From: Mycobacterium sp. SVM_VP21
GTDB taxonomy: Bacteria; Actinomycetota; Actinomycetes; Mycobacteriales; Mycobacteriaceae
NCBI GenBank assembly: GCA_024758765.1
Contig: CP101406.1
Location: 930,001 to 994,000 of the forward strand
DNA length: 64,000 bases
Reading direction: 5' to 3'
The first letter of the stretch is position 1; every line of letters starts with the position of its first letter. The notes under the pieces are model-generated. The model worked only from the letters and a program-made list of their open reading frames with translations. It did not search any database and was not told the origin of the DNA. The translations under genes were made by a program, and so were the position numbers. Of this stretch, positions 28,966 to 42,700 are shown in pieces.

Positions 28966-29020
28966 GAGCGTGAAGCCATCTTCACGCTCGAGGATCGAAC
29001 GTGAAGCCACCTTCACGCTC
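28966..29020. repeat. Two tandem palindromes upstream of the GCS2-type gene
   Basis: GAGCGTGAAG/CTTCACGCTC (28966-28975 and 28980-28989) is a perfect 10-bp pair. A second copy with one mismatch is at 28997-29006/29011-29020, 31 bp along. They could be hairpins that shield transcript ends or a double operator. Confidence 0.65.
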
Positions 29021-29051
29021 GGCAGCCGACGCTCAGCAGCTGATACGAGAA

Positions 29052-29079
29052 AGGCCCCGGGGGAACACCCCCGGGGCCT
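29052..29079 (-). terminator. Terminator of the rpoBC operon
   Basis: AGGCCCCGGGGG and CCCCCGGGGCCT form a perfect 12-bp stem with a 4-base loop, 13 bp past the rpoC stop. The tail on the minus strand is short (TTTCTC). It is very stable and well placed. Confidence 0.85.
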
Positions 29080-29092
29080 CGCTCGTCGATAA

Positions 29093-33067
<3,975 letters not shown>

Positions 33068-33081
33068 TTAGTAGCGAGTAA

Positions 33082-36000
33082 TTAAGCGAGGTCCTCAACA
33101 GAGGCGGATTCGTTGCGGGACAGGTTGATTCCCAGGTTGGCGGCTGCCCGCTCCAGGTCCTCGTCCTCGCCTTCGCGCAATTCGATCGCCGCACCGTCCT
33201 TCGCCAGCACCTCGACGTTGAGGCACAGCGACTGCAGCTCTTTGAGCAGCACCTTGAAGGACTCCGGGATACCCGGCTCGGGGATGTTCTCGCCCTTGAC
33301 GATCGCCTCGTAGACCTTGACACGACCGACCGTGTCGTCGGACTTGATCGTCAGCAACTCCTGCAGCGTGTACGCCGCACCGTAGGCCTGCATGGCCCAG
33401 CACTCCATCTCACCGAAGCGCTGACCACCGAACTGCGCCTTACCACCCAACGGCTGCTGGGTGATCATCGAGTACGGACCGGTGGAACGCGCGTGAATCT
33501 TGTCGTCCACCAAGTGGTGCAGCTTCATGATGTACATGTAGCCGACGGTCACCGGGTACGGGAACGGCTCACCGGAGCGACCGTCGAACAGCATCGCCTT
33601 GCCGTCGCCGTTGACCATGACCTCGCCGTCGCGGTTGGCCAGCGTCGAGGAGAGCAGACCCTGCAGCTCCTCCTCACGGGCACCGTCGAACACCGGGGTC
33701 GCGGTACGGGTGTCCGCACCGGCCGAGTACAGCTCCTCGGGGAGCTTGTCGGCCCAGTCCGGCACTCCGGCAGCGACATCGATATTCCAGCCGGTCTTGG
33801 CGATCCAGCCCAAGTGGGTCTCCAGGATCTGACCGATGTTCATCCGTCGCGGCACACCGTGGGTGTTCAGGATGATGTCGACCGGGGTGCCGTCCGGCAG
33901 GAACGGCATGTCCTCTGCCGGCAGGATCTTGCCGATGACGCCCTTGTTGCCGTGGCGACCGGCCAGCTTGTCACCGTCGGAGATCTTGCGCTTCTGCGCG
34001 ACGTAGACGCGCACCAGCTCGTTGACCCCGGCGGGCAGCTCGTCGTCGTCCTCGCGGGAGAACACCCGGATGCCGATGACCTTGCCGGACTCACCGTGCG
34101 GCACCTTCAGCGAGGTGTCGCGGACTTCGCGGGCCTTCTCACCGAAGATCGCACGCAGCAGCCGCTCCTCGGGCGTCAGCTCGGTCTCACCCTTGGGGGT
34201 GACCTTGCCGACCAGGATGTCGCCGTCGCGGACCTCGGCGCCGATGCGGACGATGCCGCGCTCGTCGAGGTCAGCCAGCACCTCGTCGGAGACGTTCGGG
34301 ATGTCCCGGGTGATCTCCTCGGCGCCCAGCTTGGTGTCGCGGGCGTCGATCTCGTGCTCCTCGATGTGGATCGAGGTCAGCGTGTCCTCCTCGACCAGCC
34401 TGTTGGACAGGATGATCGCGTCCTCGTAGTTGTGCCCTTCCCACGGCATGATCGCCACGAGCAGGTTCTTGCCCAGGGCCATCTCGCCGTTGTCGGTGCA
34501 CGGACCGTCCGCGATCACCTGGCCGGCCTCGACACGCTGGCCGGCGTCGACGATCGGACGCTGGTTGGCGCAGGTGCCGTGGTTGGACCGGTTGAACTTG
34601 CGCATCCGGTAGGTCTGCCGGGTGCCGTCATCGGCCATCACCGTGGCGTAGTCGGCGGACACCTCCTCGATGACACCGGCCTTGTCGGCGACGATCACGT
34701 CACCGGCGTCGATCGCGGCGCGCAACTCCATGCCGGTACCCACCAGCGGTGCCTCGCTGCGTACCAGCGGAACCGCCTGACGCTGCATGTTGGCACCCAT
34801 CAGGGCACGGTTGGCGTCGTCGTGCTCAAGGAACGGAATCATGGCCGTGGCCACCGAAACCATCTGGCGCGGCGAGACGTCCATGTAGTCGACCTCGGAC
34901 GACGACACGTACTCGACCTCGCCACCCTTACGGCGGACCAGGACGCGGTCCTCGGTGAAGCGGCCGTCGTCCTCCAGCGGCGAGTTGGCCTGCGCCACAA
35001 CGTGGCGGTCCTCCTCGTCGGCGGTCAGGTACTCGACGTCATCGCTGACCACGCCGTCGTTGACCTTGCGGTACGGGGTCTCGATGAAGCCGAACGGGTT
35101 GACCCGTGCGTACACCGACAGCGATCCGATCAGACCGATGTTGGGGCCTTCCGGGGTCTCGATCGGACACATCCGGCCGTAGTGGGACGGGTGCACGTCA
35201 CGAACTTCCAGGCCGGCCCGCTCACGCGACAGACCACCCGGCCCCAGTGCCGACAGACGGCGCTTGTGGGTCAGACCCGACAGCGGGTTGTTCTGGTCCA
35301 TGAACTGGGAGAGCTGGCTGGTACCGAAGAACTCCTTGATCGCGGCGACCACCGGGCGGATGTTGATCAGGGTCTGCGGCGTGATGGCCTCGACGTCCTG
35401 AGTGGTCATCCGCTCGCGGACCACGCGCTCCATCCGCGACAATCCGACCCGGATCTGGTTCTGGATCAGCTCACCCACGGTGCGCAGCCGCCGGTTGCCG
35501 AAGTGGTCGATGTCGTCGACCTCGACGGGCACCTCGACGCCGCCCGGCACCGTCATGGTGGCCGACACGCCATCCTGAGCGGCCTGGTGCAGACGCACCA
35601 GGTACTCGATGGTGGCCACGATGTCCTCTTCGGTCAGCGTGGTCGGCTGCGACTCGCCCGGGTTGGCGGTCAGGCCCAGCTTCTTGTTGATCTTGTAGCG
35701 ACCCACCCGCGCCAGGTCGTAGCGCTTCTCCTTGAAGAACAGGTTCTCCAGCAGAGTCTGCGCGGATTCCTTGGTGGGGGGCTCGCCCGGACGCAGCTTG
35801 CGGTAGATGTCCAGCAGCGCCTCGTCGGGGCTGGCGGCGTTGTCCTTCTCCAGCGTCGACATCATGATCTCGGAGAAGCCGAAGCGCTCCCGGATCGCCT
35901 CGCTGGTCCAACCCAGCGCCTTGAGCAGGATGGTGACTGGCTGGCGGCGCTTGCGGTCGATACGAACGCCGACCAGGTCGCGCTTGTCGACGTCGAACTC

Positions 36001-36612
36001 CAGCCAGGCGCCGCGGCCCGGGATCACCTTCACCGAGTGCAGCGTCTTCTCGGTGGACTTGTCGATGTTGGCGTCGAAGTACACGCCCGGCGAACGCACC
36101 AGCTGGGAGACGACGACACGCTCGGTGCCGTTGATGATGAACGTGCCCTTCTCGGTCATCATCGGGAAGTCACCCATGAACACCGTCTGGCTCTTGATCT
36201 CGCCGGTGTTGTTGTTGATGAACTCCGCGGTGACGAACAGCGGGGCCGCGTACGTCATGTCCTTGTCGCGGCACTCCTCGACCGGGGCCTTGACCTCGTC
36301 GAACCGCGGGTCAGAGAACGACAGCGACATCGAGCCGGAGAAGTCCTCGATCGGGGACAGCTCTTCGAGAACCTCTTCAAGACCACCCTTGGGCGCAGAA
36401 CCGGTCTGCGCGGTCATCTTCTCGCGCCACTCCGACGCCCCGATCAGCCACTGGAACGAGTCGGTCTGCACGTCCAGCAGACCCGGAACCTCGAGAGGTT
36501 CACGCAGCTTGGCGAAAGAGACCCGGTTCGGGGCCCCGGGCACGGAACTATTGGGAGAATTCTGGGTGGTAGTACCTGAAGCGTTCTTTTTGCTCTGGCG
36601 GGAGACTGCCAA
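33082..36612 (-). CDS. rpoB: RNA polymerase beta subunit
   Basis: A 1,176-residue beta subunit. The rifampicin pocket [27 protein letters not shown] (in parts: [20 protein letters not shown]) is wild type: H449 and S454 equal H445 and S450 of M. tuberculosis. TTG at 36610-36612 is chosen as start: GGAAGGA lies 6-7 bases upstream and it matches the M. tuberculosis start (LADSRQ-type). A GTG 6 codons earlier is an alternative that gives 1,182 residues. First gene of rpoBC; the promoter lies in the 397-bp gap beyond. Confidence 0.99.
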   Translation of the reverse strand: MAVSRQSKKNASGTTTQNSPNSSVPGAPNRVSFAKLREPLEVPGLLDVQTDSFQWLIGASEWREKMTAQTGSAPKGGLEEVLEELSPIEDFSGSMSLSFSDPRFDEVKAPVEECRDKDMTYAAPLFVTAEFINNNTGEIKSQTVFMGDFPMMTEKGTFIINGTERVVVSQLVRSPGVYFDANIDKSTEKTLHSVKVIPGRGAWLEFDVDKRDLVGVRIDRKRRQPVTILLKALGWTSEAIRERFGFSEIMMSTLEKDNAASPDEALLDIYRKLRPGEPPTKESAQTLLENLFFKEKRYDLARVGRYKINKKLGLTANPGESQPTTLTEEDIVATIEYLVRLHQAAQDGVSATMTVPGGVEVPVEVDDIDHFGNRRLRTVGELIQNQIRVGLSRMERVVRERMTTQDVEAITPQTLINIRPVVAAIKEFFGTSQLSQFMDQNNPLSGLTHKRRLSALGPGGLSRERAGLEVRDVHPSHYGRMCPIETPEGPNIGLIGSLSVYARVNPFGFIETPYRKVNDGVVSDDVEYLTADEEDRHVVAQANSPLEDDGRFTEDRVLVRRKGGEVEYVSSSEVDYMDVSPRQMVSVATAMIPFLEHDDANRALMGANMQRQAVPLVRSEAPLVGTGMELRAAIDAGDVIVADKAGVIEEVSADYATVMADDGTRQTYRMRKFNRSNHGTCANQRPIVDAGQRVEAGQVIADGPCTDNGEMALGKNLLVAIMPWEGHNYEDAIILSNRLVEEDTLTSIHIEEHEIDARDTKLGAEEITRDIPNVSDEVLADLDERGIVRIGAEVRDGDILVGKVTPKGETELTPEERLLRAIFGEKAREVRDTSLKVPHGESGKVIGIRVFSREDDDELPAGVNELVRVYVAQKRKISDGDKLAGRHGNKGVIGKILPAEDMPFLPDGTPVDIILNTHGVPRRMNIGQILETHLGWIAKTGWNIDVAAGVPDWADKLPEELYSAGADTRTATPVFDGAREEELQGLLSSTLANRDGEVMVNGDGKAMLFDGRSGEPFPYPVTVGYMYIMKLHHLVDDKIHARSTGPYSMITQQPLGGKAQFGGQRFGEMECWAMQAYGAAYTLQELLTIKSDDTVGRVKVYEAIVKGENIPEPGIPESFKVLLKELQSLCLNVEVLAKDGAAIELREGEDEDLERAAANLGINLSRNESASVEDLA

Positions 36613-37009
36613 GATGCATCCTTCCAGCACCTAATGCGGCCAGCGGATCCCGGCTCTCACCGGACCCCGTTCGCTGCGAATATTCGACCGTTGGTTCGGC
36701 TGGCGAACGTTCTGTCCGGTCTCACGCACAGCCAAACCACGAGGTAACAAGCCTTAATGAGTCAATAAACGTGACTCAGGCTGGTACTGCGGTGTTCGGG
36801 TGCGGGTAAGGGATGGGCAGGAGGAAGCCAGCGCAACGTCCAACAATAGCGCAGGCTGACGCAATCCTCAACTGCGATGTCCCGGGGCCCTATCGGTGCT
36901 GGCTGACCTCCGCCGGGCTCTCCGCACGTGTGCTGGTGACCAGATTGGACCGTTTAGGTCTGTCCGTCAAGAGCTGACACGGCGCAGGACCGGCGGGGAC
37001 GGCAAAGTC
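36613..37009. other. rpoB upstream region (397 bp)
   Basis: No gene. The minus strand carries the rpoBC promoter and a long leader. GAGTCA (36759-36764) and TGACTC (36772-36777) form an inverted pair with TTGACT inside, a possible -35 or regulatory site, but no convincing -10 at the right distance is seen. Nothing else is recognisable. Confidence 0.45.
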
Positions 37010-38062
37010 TCAGCCGGGCGGGGTCGGGATCGACGCGGTGGGAGCCTCTTCGTCGGCCGGGAACTGATGCACGGCGTACTTGTGGGTGCCCTCGAGCTCG
37101 TCCCGGATGGCCGCCTGGGCGTTGGGCGGAAGGGTGTGCAGGATTTCACGCACCCGGGCTTGACGCCGGCCCACACCCTTGCGGTCCGGCAGACCGGGGG
37201 TCGCGCTCAGCTGCGGCGGCACGCCCTCGATCTCCTCGACGCCGCCGTCACTCTGCCCGGCCGCGATCATGGCCTCTTCGGCTGCCGCGGTCGCCTGGTC
37301 TTTCTCCTCAGACATGCCGATCGGACCGATCCGGCGGCCATTGAGGAACTGGCGCACCACCGGCTCGTCGGAGGTCAACAGCACCTCGCGCGGGCCGAAC
37401 ATCACCAGCTCCTTGCGGAACAGCATCCCGATGTTGTCCGGCACGGTGCGCGCGATGTTGATGTTGTGCGTGACGATGAGGATGGTGGCGTCGATCTGGG
37501 CGTTGATGTCGATCAGCAGCTGGCTCAGGTATGCCGTGCGAACCGGGTCCAGGCCGGAGTCCGGCTCATCGCAGAGGATGATCTGCGGGTCGAGCACCAG
37601 GGCGCGGGCCAGACCGGCACGCTTGCGCATACCACCGGAGATCTCACCGGGGAACTTGTAGCCGTCGTTGGGCATACCGACCATCTCGAGCTTCTCCATG
37701 ACAATGTCACGGATTTCCTTCTCGGACTTCTTGGTGTGCTCACGCAGCGGGAAGGCGGTGTTGTCGTAGATGTTCATCGACCCGAACAGTGCGCCGTCCT
37801 GGAACAGCACGCCGAACAGCGTGCGGATCTCGTAGAGCTCCTTGGCCGAACACTGCAGGATGTCGGTGCCGTCGATGACGATCGAACCGCGCTCAGGGCG
37901 CAAGAGGCCGATCAGCGACTTCAAGAACACGGACTTGCCGGTACCGGAGGGCCCGAGCAGAACGCTGACCTCTCCCTCGGGAATCGTCATGGAGACGTCT
38001 TCCCAGATCCGGGCCGATCCGAAGGACTTGGTAAGCCCCTGTACCTCGATGGCGACACCCAT
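37010..38062 (-). CDS. mkl: Mkl/MceG-type ABC transporter ATPase
   Basis: A 350-residue ATPase that powers Mce lipid importers. Walker A GPSGTGKS (37-44), Q-loop FQDGALF, signature ISGGMRKR (141-148), Walker B IILCDEP (161-167) and H-loop THN are all present. A C-terminal extension of about 100 residues (EEKDQATAAAEEAM...) is typical of MceG. Start ATG 38060-38062, with GGAAGGACC upstream. The partner permeases are encoded elsewhere. It lies between the carotenoid oxygenase and rpoB as Rv0655 does. Confidence 0.94.
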   Translation of the reverse strand: MGVAIEVQGLTKSFGSARIWEDVSMTIPEGEVSVLLGPSGTGKSVFLKSLIGLLRPERGSIVIDGTDILQCSAKELYEIRTLFGVLFQDGALFGSMNIYDNTAFPLREHTKKSEKEIRDIVMEKLEMVGMPNDGYKFPGEISGGMRKRAGLARALVLDPQIILCDEPDSGLDPVRTAYLSQLLIDINAQIDATILIVTHNINIARTVPDNIGMLFRKELVMFGPREVLLTSDEPVVRQFLNGRRIGPIGMSEEKDQATAAAEEAMIAAGQSDGGVEEIEGVPPQLSATPGLPDRKGVGRRQARVREILHTLPPNAQAAIRDELEGTHKYAVHQFPADEEAPTASIPTPPG

Positions 38063-38157
38063 TAGTGAGGTCCTTCCGCAACGTCTGTTCGTGCCACGAC
38101 TGGCTTGTGGCTTGGGCCACTGTAGCGCACAGGTGCGACGCTTATCGGCGGTCCGCC

Positions 38158-39687
38158 TCAGTCGGTGGGTGTCCAATTGCCATGGAAGCCCATCGGAACC
38201 CGTTGCGGCAGGTGCACGGTGGCCACCGACTCACAGGTCGCGGCGTCGAGGATCACTAATTGTCCCTCGTTCTGGCCACGGTGGTGGCCCATCCCCATCA
38301 GAATGCCGTCGTCCTCGTGGCGGCCTCCAGGCCTAGGCACAAACGACATCTCGCCGAGCACCAGCTGCGGGTCGATCGGCGCGGTGATACTCGAGCCGGT
38401 CAGGTAGTCGTGCTTGTAGAGCGTGGTCGACATCTCCGCCTGGACGTCCCCGATGAAGCCGCCGTTGATCCCGACGGTGTAGCCGAAGCGGTGCTTGGAC
38501 CCCAGCAGTGCGTCGTTGATCCGAGGGAATTCCTGCGGCCGATCGTCGCGAGACTCGGTGTGCACCGCGCCGGTGTCGAGGTTGATCGTCCAGCGGTCCA
38601 GGGTGGGCGGGGCGTCACCGGGGCCGCGCCGGTCGACGTCGAAGACCTTCGCGTAGCGCACCACGTCGAGCACCAGCAGTTCCTGCCCAGTCGGCGAGAC
38701 CTCGGTATAGGCGTTGAGCGGATGGAAGACATAACAGGGTTCGACGTCGAACCAGCGCACCTGCGCTTCCCCCGCCCGGACCCACCCCTGGGCATCACCC
38801 TCCCGCGGCATCACTCCGATACGCGCCGGATAGTCGGCGTTCCACGAGTACGGCAGCCCGCCCGGGGGCCGGCTGTCGCGGTTGACCATCGCGGTGATCG
38901 GGCTGGGCATCCGAATCCTGCCGACCAGGCTGCTCAACACCATCCGCGCAGGCGTCTTAAGCCAACGGGGCATGCTCACCGGCAGCACCTGCGCCGAGTC
39001 GAAGGTGACCGGCAGGTCGTAGACCACGACGTACTTCTCGGTCAGTGAGAAGTCGTGCATCATCGGCGACCCGGTCACCTCGATATCAACGGTCCGGCGG
39101 GCACGCCCGGCAGTGTCGATCACCGAGTACTGCACGGTCTTGCCCCGCGCAAAGGAGTAGGACACGGCGTGCAATTCGCCGGTGACCGGGTCACGGTGCG
39201 GGTGCGCCGTGTAGCCCCCGGCCAGGGTGCCGTCGAAGTCGCAGGTGCCCACCGTGTCGAGTTCCGCGGTGAGCTCATAGTTGGCGACGCCGCCCTCCAC
39301 CAGCGCCAGCGTCTTGCCGGCATGACCGAGCACGTTGGTGTTGGGACCGACGGACTGCATACCGGCCCGCACGTTCAGCCGGGCCGGCCGCGGTTCGCCC
39401 AGTGCGGCACAGACCGCCGGCGTGCGCACCCAGCGGTTGCGGTACCAGCGGGCCTGGCCGTCACTGAGCGCCACGCCGTGCACCATGGGGTCGCCGGTGA
39501 ACCAGTGGTAGGTGGCCGGATCGACCTCGGCCACCGGGTTCGGACCGTTGCGCAGGTAGCGGCCGTCGAGGTAGTCCGGGATCTTCCCCGTGACGCGCAG
39601 GTCGGTGGCGGTCAGCTCGGTCTGCACCGGCCCCATGACGCCCTCCAAATAGGGATTCGCGACAGAGGCTGCCTGGCTGGTGGTCAT
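38158..39687 (-). CDS. Carotenoid cleavage oxygenase
   Basis: A 509-residue Fe(II)-dependent dioxygenase that cuts carotenoids or stilbene-type substrates. Seven-bladed propeller motifs: YLRNGPNP (44-51) and WFTGDPMVHG. The four iron histidines are in AHPHRDP, MHDFSLTEKY, VFHPLNAY and the C-terminal GFHGNW. Divergent from a TetR gene with a palindrome in the 60-bp gap, so probably repressed by it. It equals Rv0654 in family and position. Product unknown. Confidence 0.93.
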   Translation of the reverse strand: MTTSQAASVANPYLEGVMGPVQTELTATDLRVTGKIPDYLDGRYLRNGPNPVAEVDPATYHWFTGDPMVHGVALSDGQARWYRNRWVRTPAVCAALGEPRPARLNVRAGMQSVGPNTNVLGHAGKTLALVEGGVANYELTAELDTVGTCDFDGTLAGGYTAHPHRDPVTGELHAVSYSFARGKTVQYSVIDTAGRARRTVDIEVTGSPMMHDFSLTEKYVVVYDLPVTFDSAQVLPVSMPRWLKTPARMVLSSLVGRIRMPSPITAMVNRDSRPPGGLPYSWNADYPARIGVMPREGDAQGWVRAGEAQVRWFDVEPCYVFHPLNAYTEVSPTGQELLVLDVVRYAKVFDVDRRGPGDAPPTLDRWTINLDTGAVHTESRDDRPQEFPRINDALLGSKHRFGYTVGINGGFIGDVQAEMSTTLYKHDYLTGSSITAPIDPQLVLGEMSFVPRPGGRHEDDGILMGMGHHRGQNEGQLVILDAATCESVATVHLPQRVPMGFHGNWTPTD

Positions 39688-39697
39688 ACCGACTCCT

Positions 39698-39721
39698 ATA
39701 ACATTGTTATTTCAACGTTAT
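39698..39721. promoter_or_regulatory. Operator between carotenoid oxygenase and TetR genes
   Basis: ATAACATTGTTAT (39698-39710) is a perfect 6+1+6 inverted repeat; AACGTTAT (39714-39721) next to it repeats the half-site. It lies 10 bp from the oxygenase start and 26 bp from the TetR start, so one bound dimer could block both promoters. Confidence 0.7.
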
Positions 39722-39747
39722 GGGTACCGTACGCTGGCTGTGAAACG

Positions 39748-40437
39748 ATGGCAACCGTGACTTCGCAGCCCCAGCGGACCGTACGCGAGGACCTGCTTGC
39801 CGCGGCCCTGGGGCTGCTCGACGAGCACGGACCCGACGCGTTGCAGACCCGCAGAGTAGCCAGCACCGCCGGGACTTCAACGATGGCGGTCTACACCCAC
39901 TTCGGCGGAATGCCGCAGCTGATCGCCGCGATCGCTGAGGAGGGTCTCCGCCAGTTCGATGTGGCGCTGACGATCCCCGCCACCGATGATCCGGTCGCCG
40001 ACCTACTGGCCACCGGGATCGTCTACCGCAATTTCGCGATCGAACGGCCACACCTCTACCGACTGATGTTCGGCAGCACCAGCGCGCACGGCATCAATGC
40101 GCCGGCTCATAACATGCTCACGCTCGCCACCGCCCAGATCGACGTCGAGGTGCCCAGCTTCGCGCACCTGGTCCGGGGCGTCCACCGATCGATCCAGGCG
40201 GGTCGGCTCACAGTGGCGCAGGGCGATACCGCCGTGGTGGCGGCCGCCGCGCAGTTCTGGACGGTGATGCACGGCTTCATGATGCTGGAGCTGGCCGGCT
40301 TCTTCGGCGACGTGAACGACGGGCTGGCCGCGGCGATGCAGGTGTTGAGCCCGATGACGCTCAGTCTGCTGGTTGCCCTGGGCGACACCCCGGAGCGGGC
40401 GGCACAGTCGCTGGCCGCGGCGGGCGCGCGGGGCTGA
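39748..40437 (+). CDS. TetR-family regulator of the carotenoid oxygenase
   Basis: A 229-residue TetR regulator. HTH: LLAAALGLLDEHGPDALQTRRVASTAGTSTMAVYTHFGG (in parts: LQTRRVASTAGTS then MAVYTHFGG, about 34-56). The C-terminal domain has the WTVMHGFMMLELAGFF helix typical of the WHG/TetR_C_33-like group. Start ATG 39748; a longer upstream frame crosses the oxygenase promoter and is unlikely. It equals Rv0653c in position. Its stop faces rplL with a shared terminator. Confidence 0.9.
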   Translation: MATVTSQPQRTVREDLLAAALGLLDEHGPDALQTRRVASTAGTSTMAVYTHFGGMPQLIAAIAEEGLRQFDVALTIPATDDPVADLLATGIVYRNFAIERPHLYRLMFGSTSAHGINAPAHNMLTLATAQIDVEVPSFAHLVRGVHRSIQAGRLTVAQGDTAVVAAAAQFWTVMHGFMMLELAGFFGDVNDGLAAAMQVLSPMTLSLLVALGDTPERAAQSLAAAGARG

Positions 40438-40455
40438 ACAACCCGCAGATAGCAG

Positions 40456-40488
40456 AAGCCCCCGGAACCTCGCGGGTTCCGGGGGCTT
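40456..40488. terminator. Bidirectional terminator between TetR and rplL
   Basis: AAGCCCCCGGAACC and GGTTCCGGGGGCTT form a perfect 14-bp stem with a 5-base loop, between the converging TetR (stop 40437) and rplL (stop 40504) genes. It lacks a long T-run but is very stable. Confidence 0.8.
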
Positions 40489-40503
40489 GCGCCGTAGAAC
40501 GAA

Positions 40504-40890
<387 letters not shown>

Positions 40891-40944
40891 GATTTCGGTC
40901 CTTTCTGATTCCGGTAAGGGAAGTTGGGTTGGGGTTGTGCCTAG

Positions 40945-41547
40945 TTATTCGGCGGCTTCGGCCGGGGCCTCGGCGGTCTCCGCCGGAGCTTCGGTCTCGG
41001 CCGGGGCCGCGGGTGCCGCTGGAGCAGCTTCCGAGGCAGGCTTCTTCTCCTGCAGTGCGGCTGCCAGGCGGGCCATCTGCGACGCCGGGGCGGCGAACAG
41101 GCCGGCGGCCTTGGACAGGTTGGCCTTCATGGCGCCAGCCATCTTGGCCAGCAGCACCTCGCGCGACTCCAGGTCGGCGATGCGCTCCACCTCGGCGACG
41201 GTCAGCGCGCGACCGTCCATGTAGCCGCCCTTGATGACCAGCGCCTTGTGGTCCTTGGCGAACTTCTTGATCGCCTTGGCGGCGTCGACCGGCTCGCCCT
41301 GAACGAACGCGATGGCCGTCGGGCCCGCGAACAGCTCGTCGAGTCCCTCGACTCCGGCCTCGGCCGCGGCCAGTTTGACCAGGGTGTTCTTCGCCACCGC
41401 GTAGGTTGCCGCACCGCTGAGCGAACGCCGCAGCTCCGCCAGGTTCGCAACCGTCAGACCGCGGTACTCGGTGATCACGGTGGCGGTCGAGCCGTTGAAC
41501 TGCTCGACGATCTCCGCGACGGCGGCGGTCTTGTCAGCCCGCGCCAT
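40945..41547 (-). CDS. rplJ: 50S ribosomal protein L10
   Basis: A 200-residue L10, base of the L7/L12 stalk. It has the [21 protein letters not shown] N-terminus and [10 protein letters not shown]; the C-terminus is an Ala/Pro/Glu-rich tail ([14 protein letters not shown]) of about 30 residues common in mycobacteria. Start ATG 41547 with GGAGG upstream. It is likely autoregulated through its 5' leader. Confidence 0.97.
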   Translation of the reverse strand: MARADKTAAVAEIVEQFNGSTATVITEYRGLTVANLAELRRSLSGAATYAVAKNTLVKLAAAEAGVEGLDELFAGPTAIAFVQGEPVDAAKAIKKFAKDHKALVIKGGYMDGRALTVAEVERIADLESREVLLAKMAGAMKANLSKAAGLFAAPASQMARLAAALQEKKPASEAAPAAPAAPAETEAPAETAEAPAEAAE

Positions 41548-41608
41548 GCATACCTCCTCGGTGTCGCTGTTGTTGTCTCAAGTTTTGCTCCACCGGAGGA
41601 AATAACGA

Positions 41609-41638
41609 ACGCCCCGACGCAGGATGCGGTCGGGGCGT
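41609..41638 (-). promoter_or_regulatory. rplJ leader hairpin, possible attenuator
   Basis: ACGCCCCGAC and GTCGGGGCGT form a perfect 10-bp stem 62-91 bp upstream of the rplJ start; on the minus strand it is followed by TTCGTTATTT, a weak U-rich tail. It fits an attenuator in a ribosomal L10-type leader, which L10(L12)4 binds. The L10-binding kink-turn itself was not identified. Confidence 0.5.
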
Positions 41639-41807
41639 CACAATGTGTGCCGGCGGTGCCGGTGCCTCGTCCTCCTGCGTGGGCCGCCGGGATGTTCCCG
41701 GACCTTCAACCGATTACTCGGTGACCGACGGTCTGTGGTGGATCGCCACACACCATAACGTGACGAGAGGCGATCAGCCAAAACGGCGTCGGCCGGGCCG
41801 CCGGCCG

Positions 41808-42248
41808 CTAGGCATTCACCACGCCGATCGCGAGCAGGACGAAGATCACCGCCAGCATCGCCACGCGCAGCCAGTGCAGCCGATCCCAGCGTGCGGCCAG
41901 CACGCGGGACCCCTCGTCGGCGGTGCGCCATGCCGCGATCTTGTTGTTGATCGGGACCAGCACCAGCACCGACAGCAGCACGACGGCCACCATCAGGACC
42001 GCGCCGGCACCGATGAGCCAGCGTTGCGAGTCCGCGACGGCAGCGACCCCCACCAGCAGCGCGAACGAGGTCAGATACCAGAACGGCATGACCTTCCCCA
42101 ACAGGCCGGCGCCGTCACCGCGGGCGGCCCAGAAGGCGTCGTCGGGCAGGCTCCCGAGGATTGGGCGGAAAAACGCCGCCACCGCGAACTCCGAACCCAC
42201 CAGGGTCCCGACCACTACCAGCGCAAGTATTTCCAGAATCTGCTTCAC
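41808..42248 (-). CDS. DUF1772 membrane protein
   Basis: A 146-residue protein with four hydrophobic segments (about 5-25, 50-72, 80-100, 126-145) and the DUF1772 pattern LGSLPDD...WYLTSF...VPINNKIAAW. Its role is unknown; members are often next to regulators. It diverges from an HxlR gene with an operator-like palindrome between them, so it is probably the regulator's target. The pair is an insertion between rplJ and the ROK gene relative to M. tuberculosis. Confidence 0.82.
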   Translation of the reverse strand: MKQILEILALVVVGTLVGSEFAVAAFFRPILGSLPDDAFWAARGDGAGLLGKVMPFWYLTSFALLVGVAAVADSQRWLIGAGAVLMVAVVLLSVLVLVPINNKIAAWRTADEGSRVLAARWDRLHWLRVAMLAVIFVLLAIGVVNA

Positions 42249-42289
42249 AACAATCGACTGTGATAGCTATGCTGACAAAAAACAAGGTA

Positions 42290-42305
42290 CTGACAAATTA
42301 GTCAG
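42290..42305. promoter_or_regulatory. HxlR operator candidate
   Basis: CTGACAAATTAGTCAG: 5-bp arms around 6 AT-rich bases, with another GCTGAC half-site at 42271. HxlR/MarR-like dimers bind such AT-centred palindromes. It lies in the 71-bp gap between the divergent HxlR and DUF1772 genes. Confidence 0.6.
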
Positions 42306-42319
42306 CATGAGGAGCGCTG

Positions 42320-42643
42320 GTGGCGGCATCGAAGACAATCGTCAGTGACTGCCCGATCGACGCCGCGCTGTCGGTCATCAACGGCCGTTGGAAGGGCACC
42401 ATCCTCTGGCGCCTGGCCGACGGACCCCTGCGCACCGCGGAGCTACGTCGCAGCATCCCGGGCATCACCGAACGAATGCTCATCCGTCATCTGCACGAGC
42501 TCGTCGCCGACGGGATCATCGAACGCCACGATGCCGGCACCGTGCCGCCCTGTGTGCACTATTCGATCTCCGAGTACGGGAAGACGTTGGCCCCAGTGCT
42601 GGCCCAGCTGTGCGAGTGGGGCCGCGTCCACCTTTCGCGCTGA
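42320..42643 (+). CDS. HxlR-family transcriptional regulator
   Basis: A 107-residue winged-helix regulator. It has the family opening C-P-x-x-x-A-L-x-V-I (CPIDAALSVINGRWKGTILWRL), then ELRRSIPGITERMLIRHLHELVADGIIERH (parts: ITERMLIRHL is the recognition helix) and the wing YSISEYGKTL. The Cys at about 11 is where many members sense reactive electrophiles or quinones. Start GTG 42320 with GAGGAG upstream. It likely controls the divergent DUF1772 gene and itself. Confidence 0.9.
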   Translation: MAASKTIVSDCPIDAALSVINGRWKGTILWRLADGPLRTAELRRSIPGITERMLIRHLHELVADGIIERHDAGTVPPCVHYSISEYGKTLAPVLAQLCEWGRVHLSR

Positions 42644-42700
42644 TGACTCTGCGACCACGGCGGGGTCTTCTCGCACGTTGTCGCCACCAACGCAGAGTCA
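42644..42700. repeat. Dispersed hairpin repeat, copy 1
   Basis: TGACTCTGCG and CGCAGAGTCA (10-bp arms) around 37 bases that contain TCTCGCAC. It begins directly after the HxlR stop and its right arm includes the ROK stop codon, so it sits between convergent genes. A homologous 63-bp copy lies at 53190-53252. Confidence 0.75.

Noticed and set aside
39055..39747. Upstream extension of the TetR gene to 39055
   Set aside because: It would run antisense through the carotenoid oxygenase and over the operator; the TetR pattern begins at 39748.
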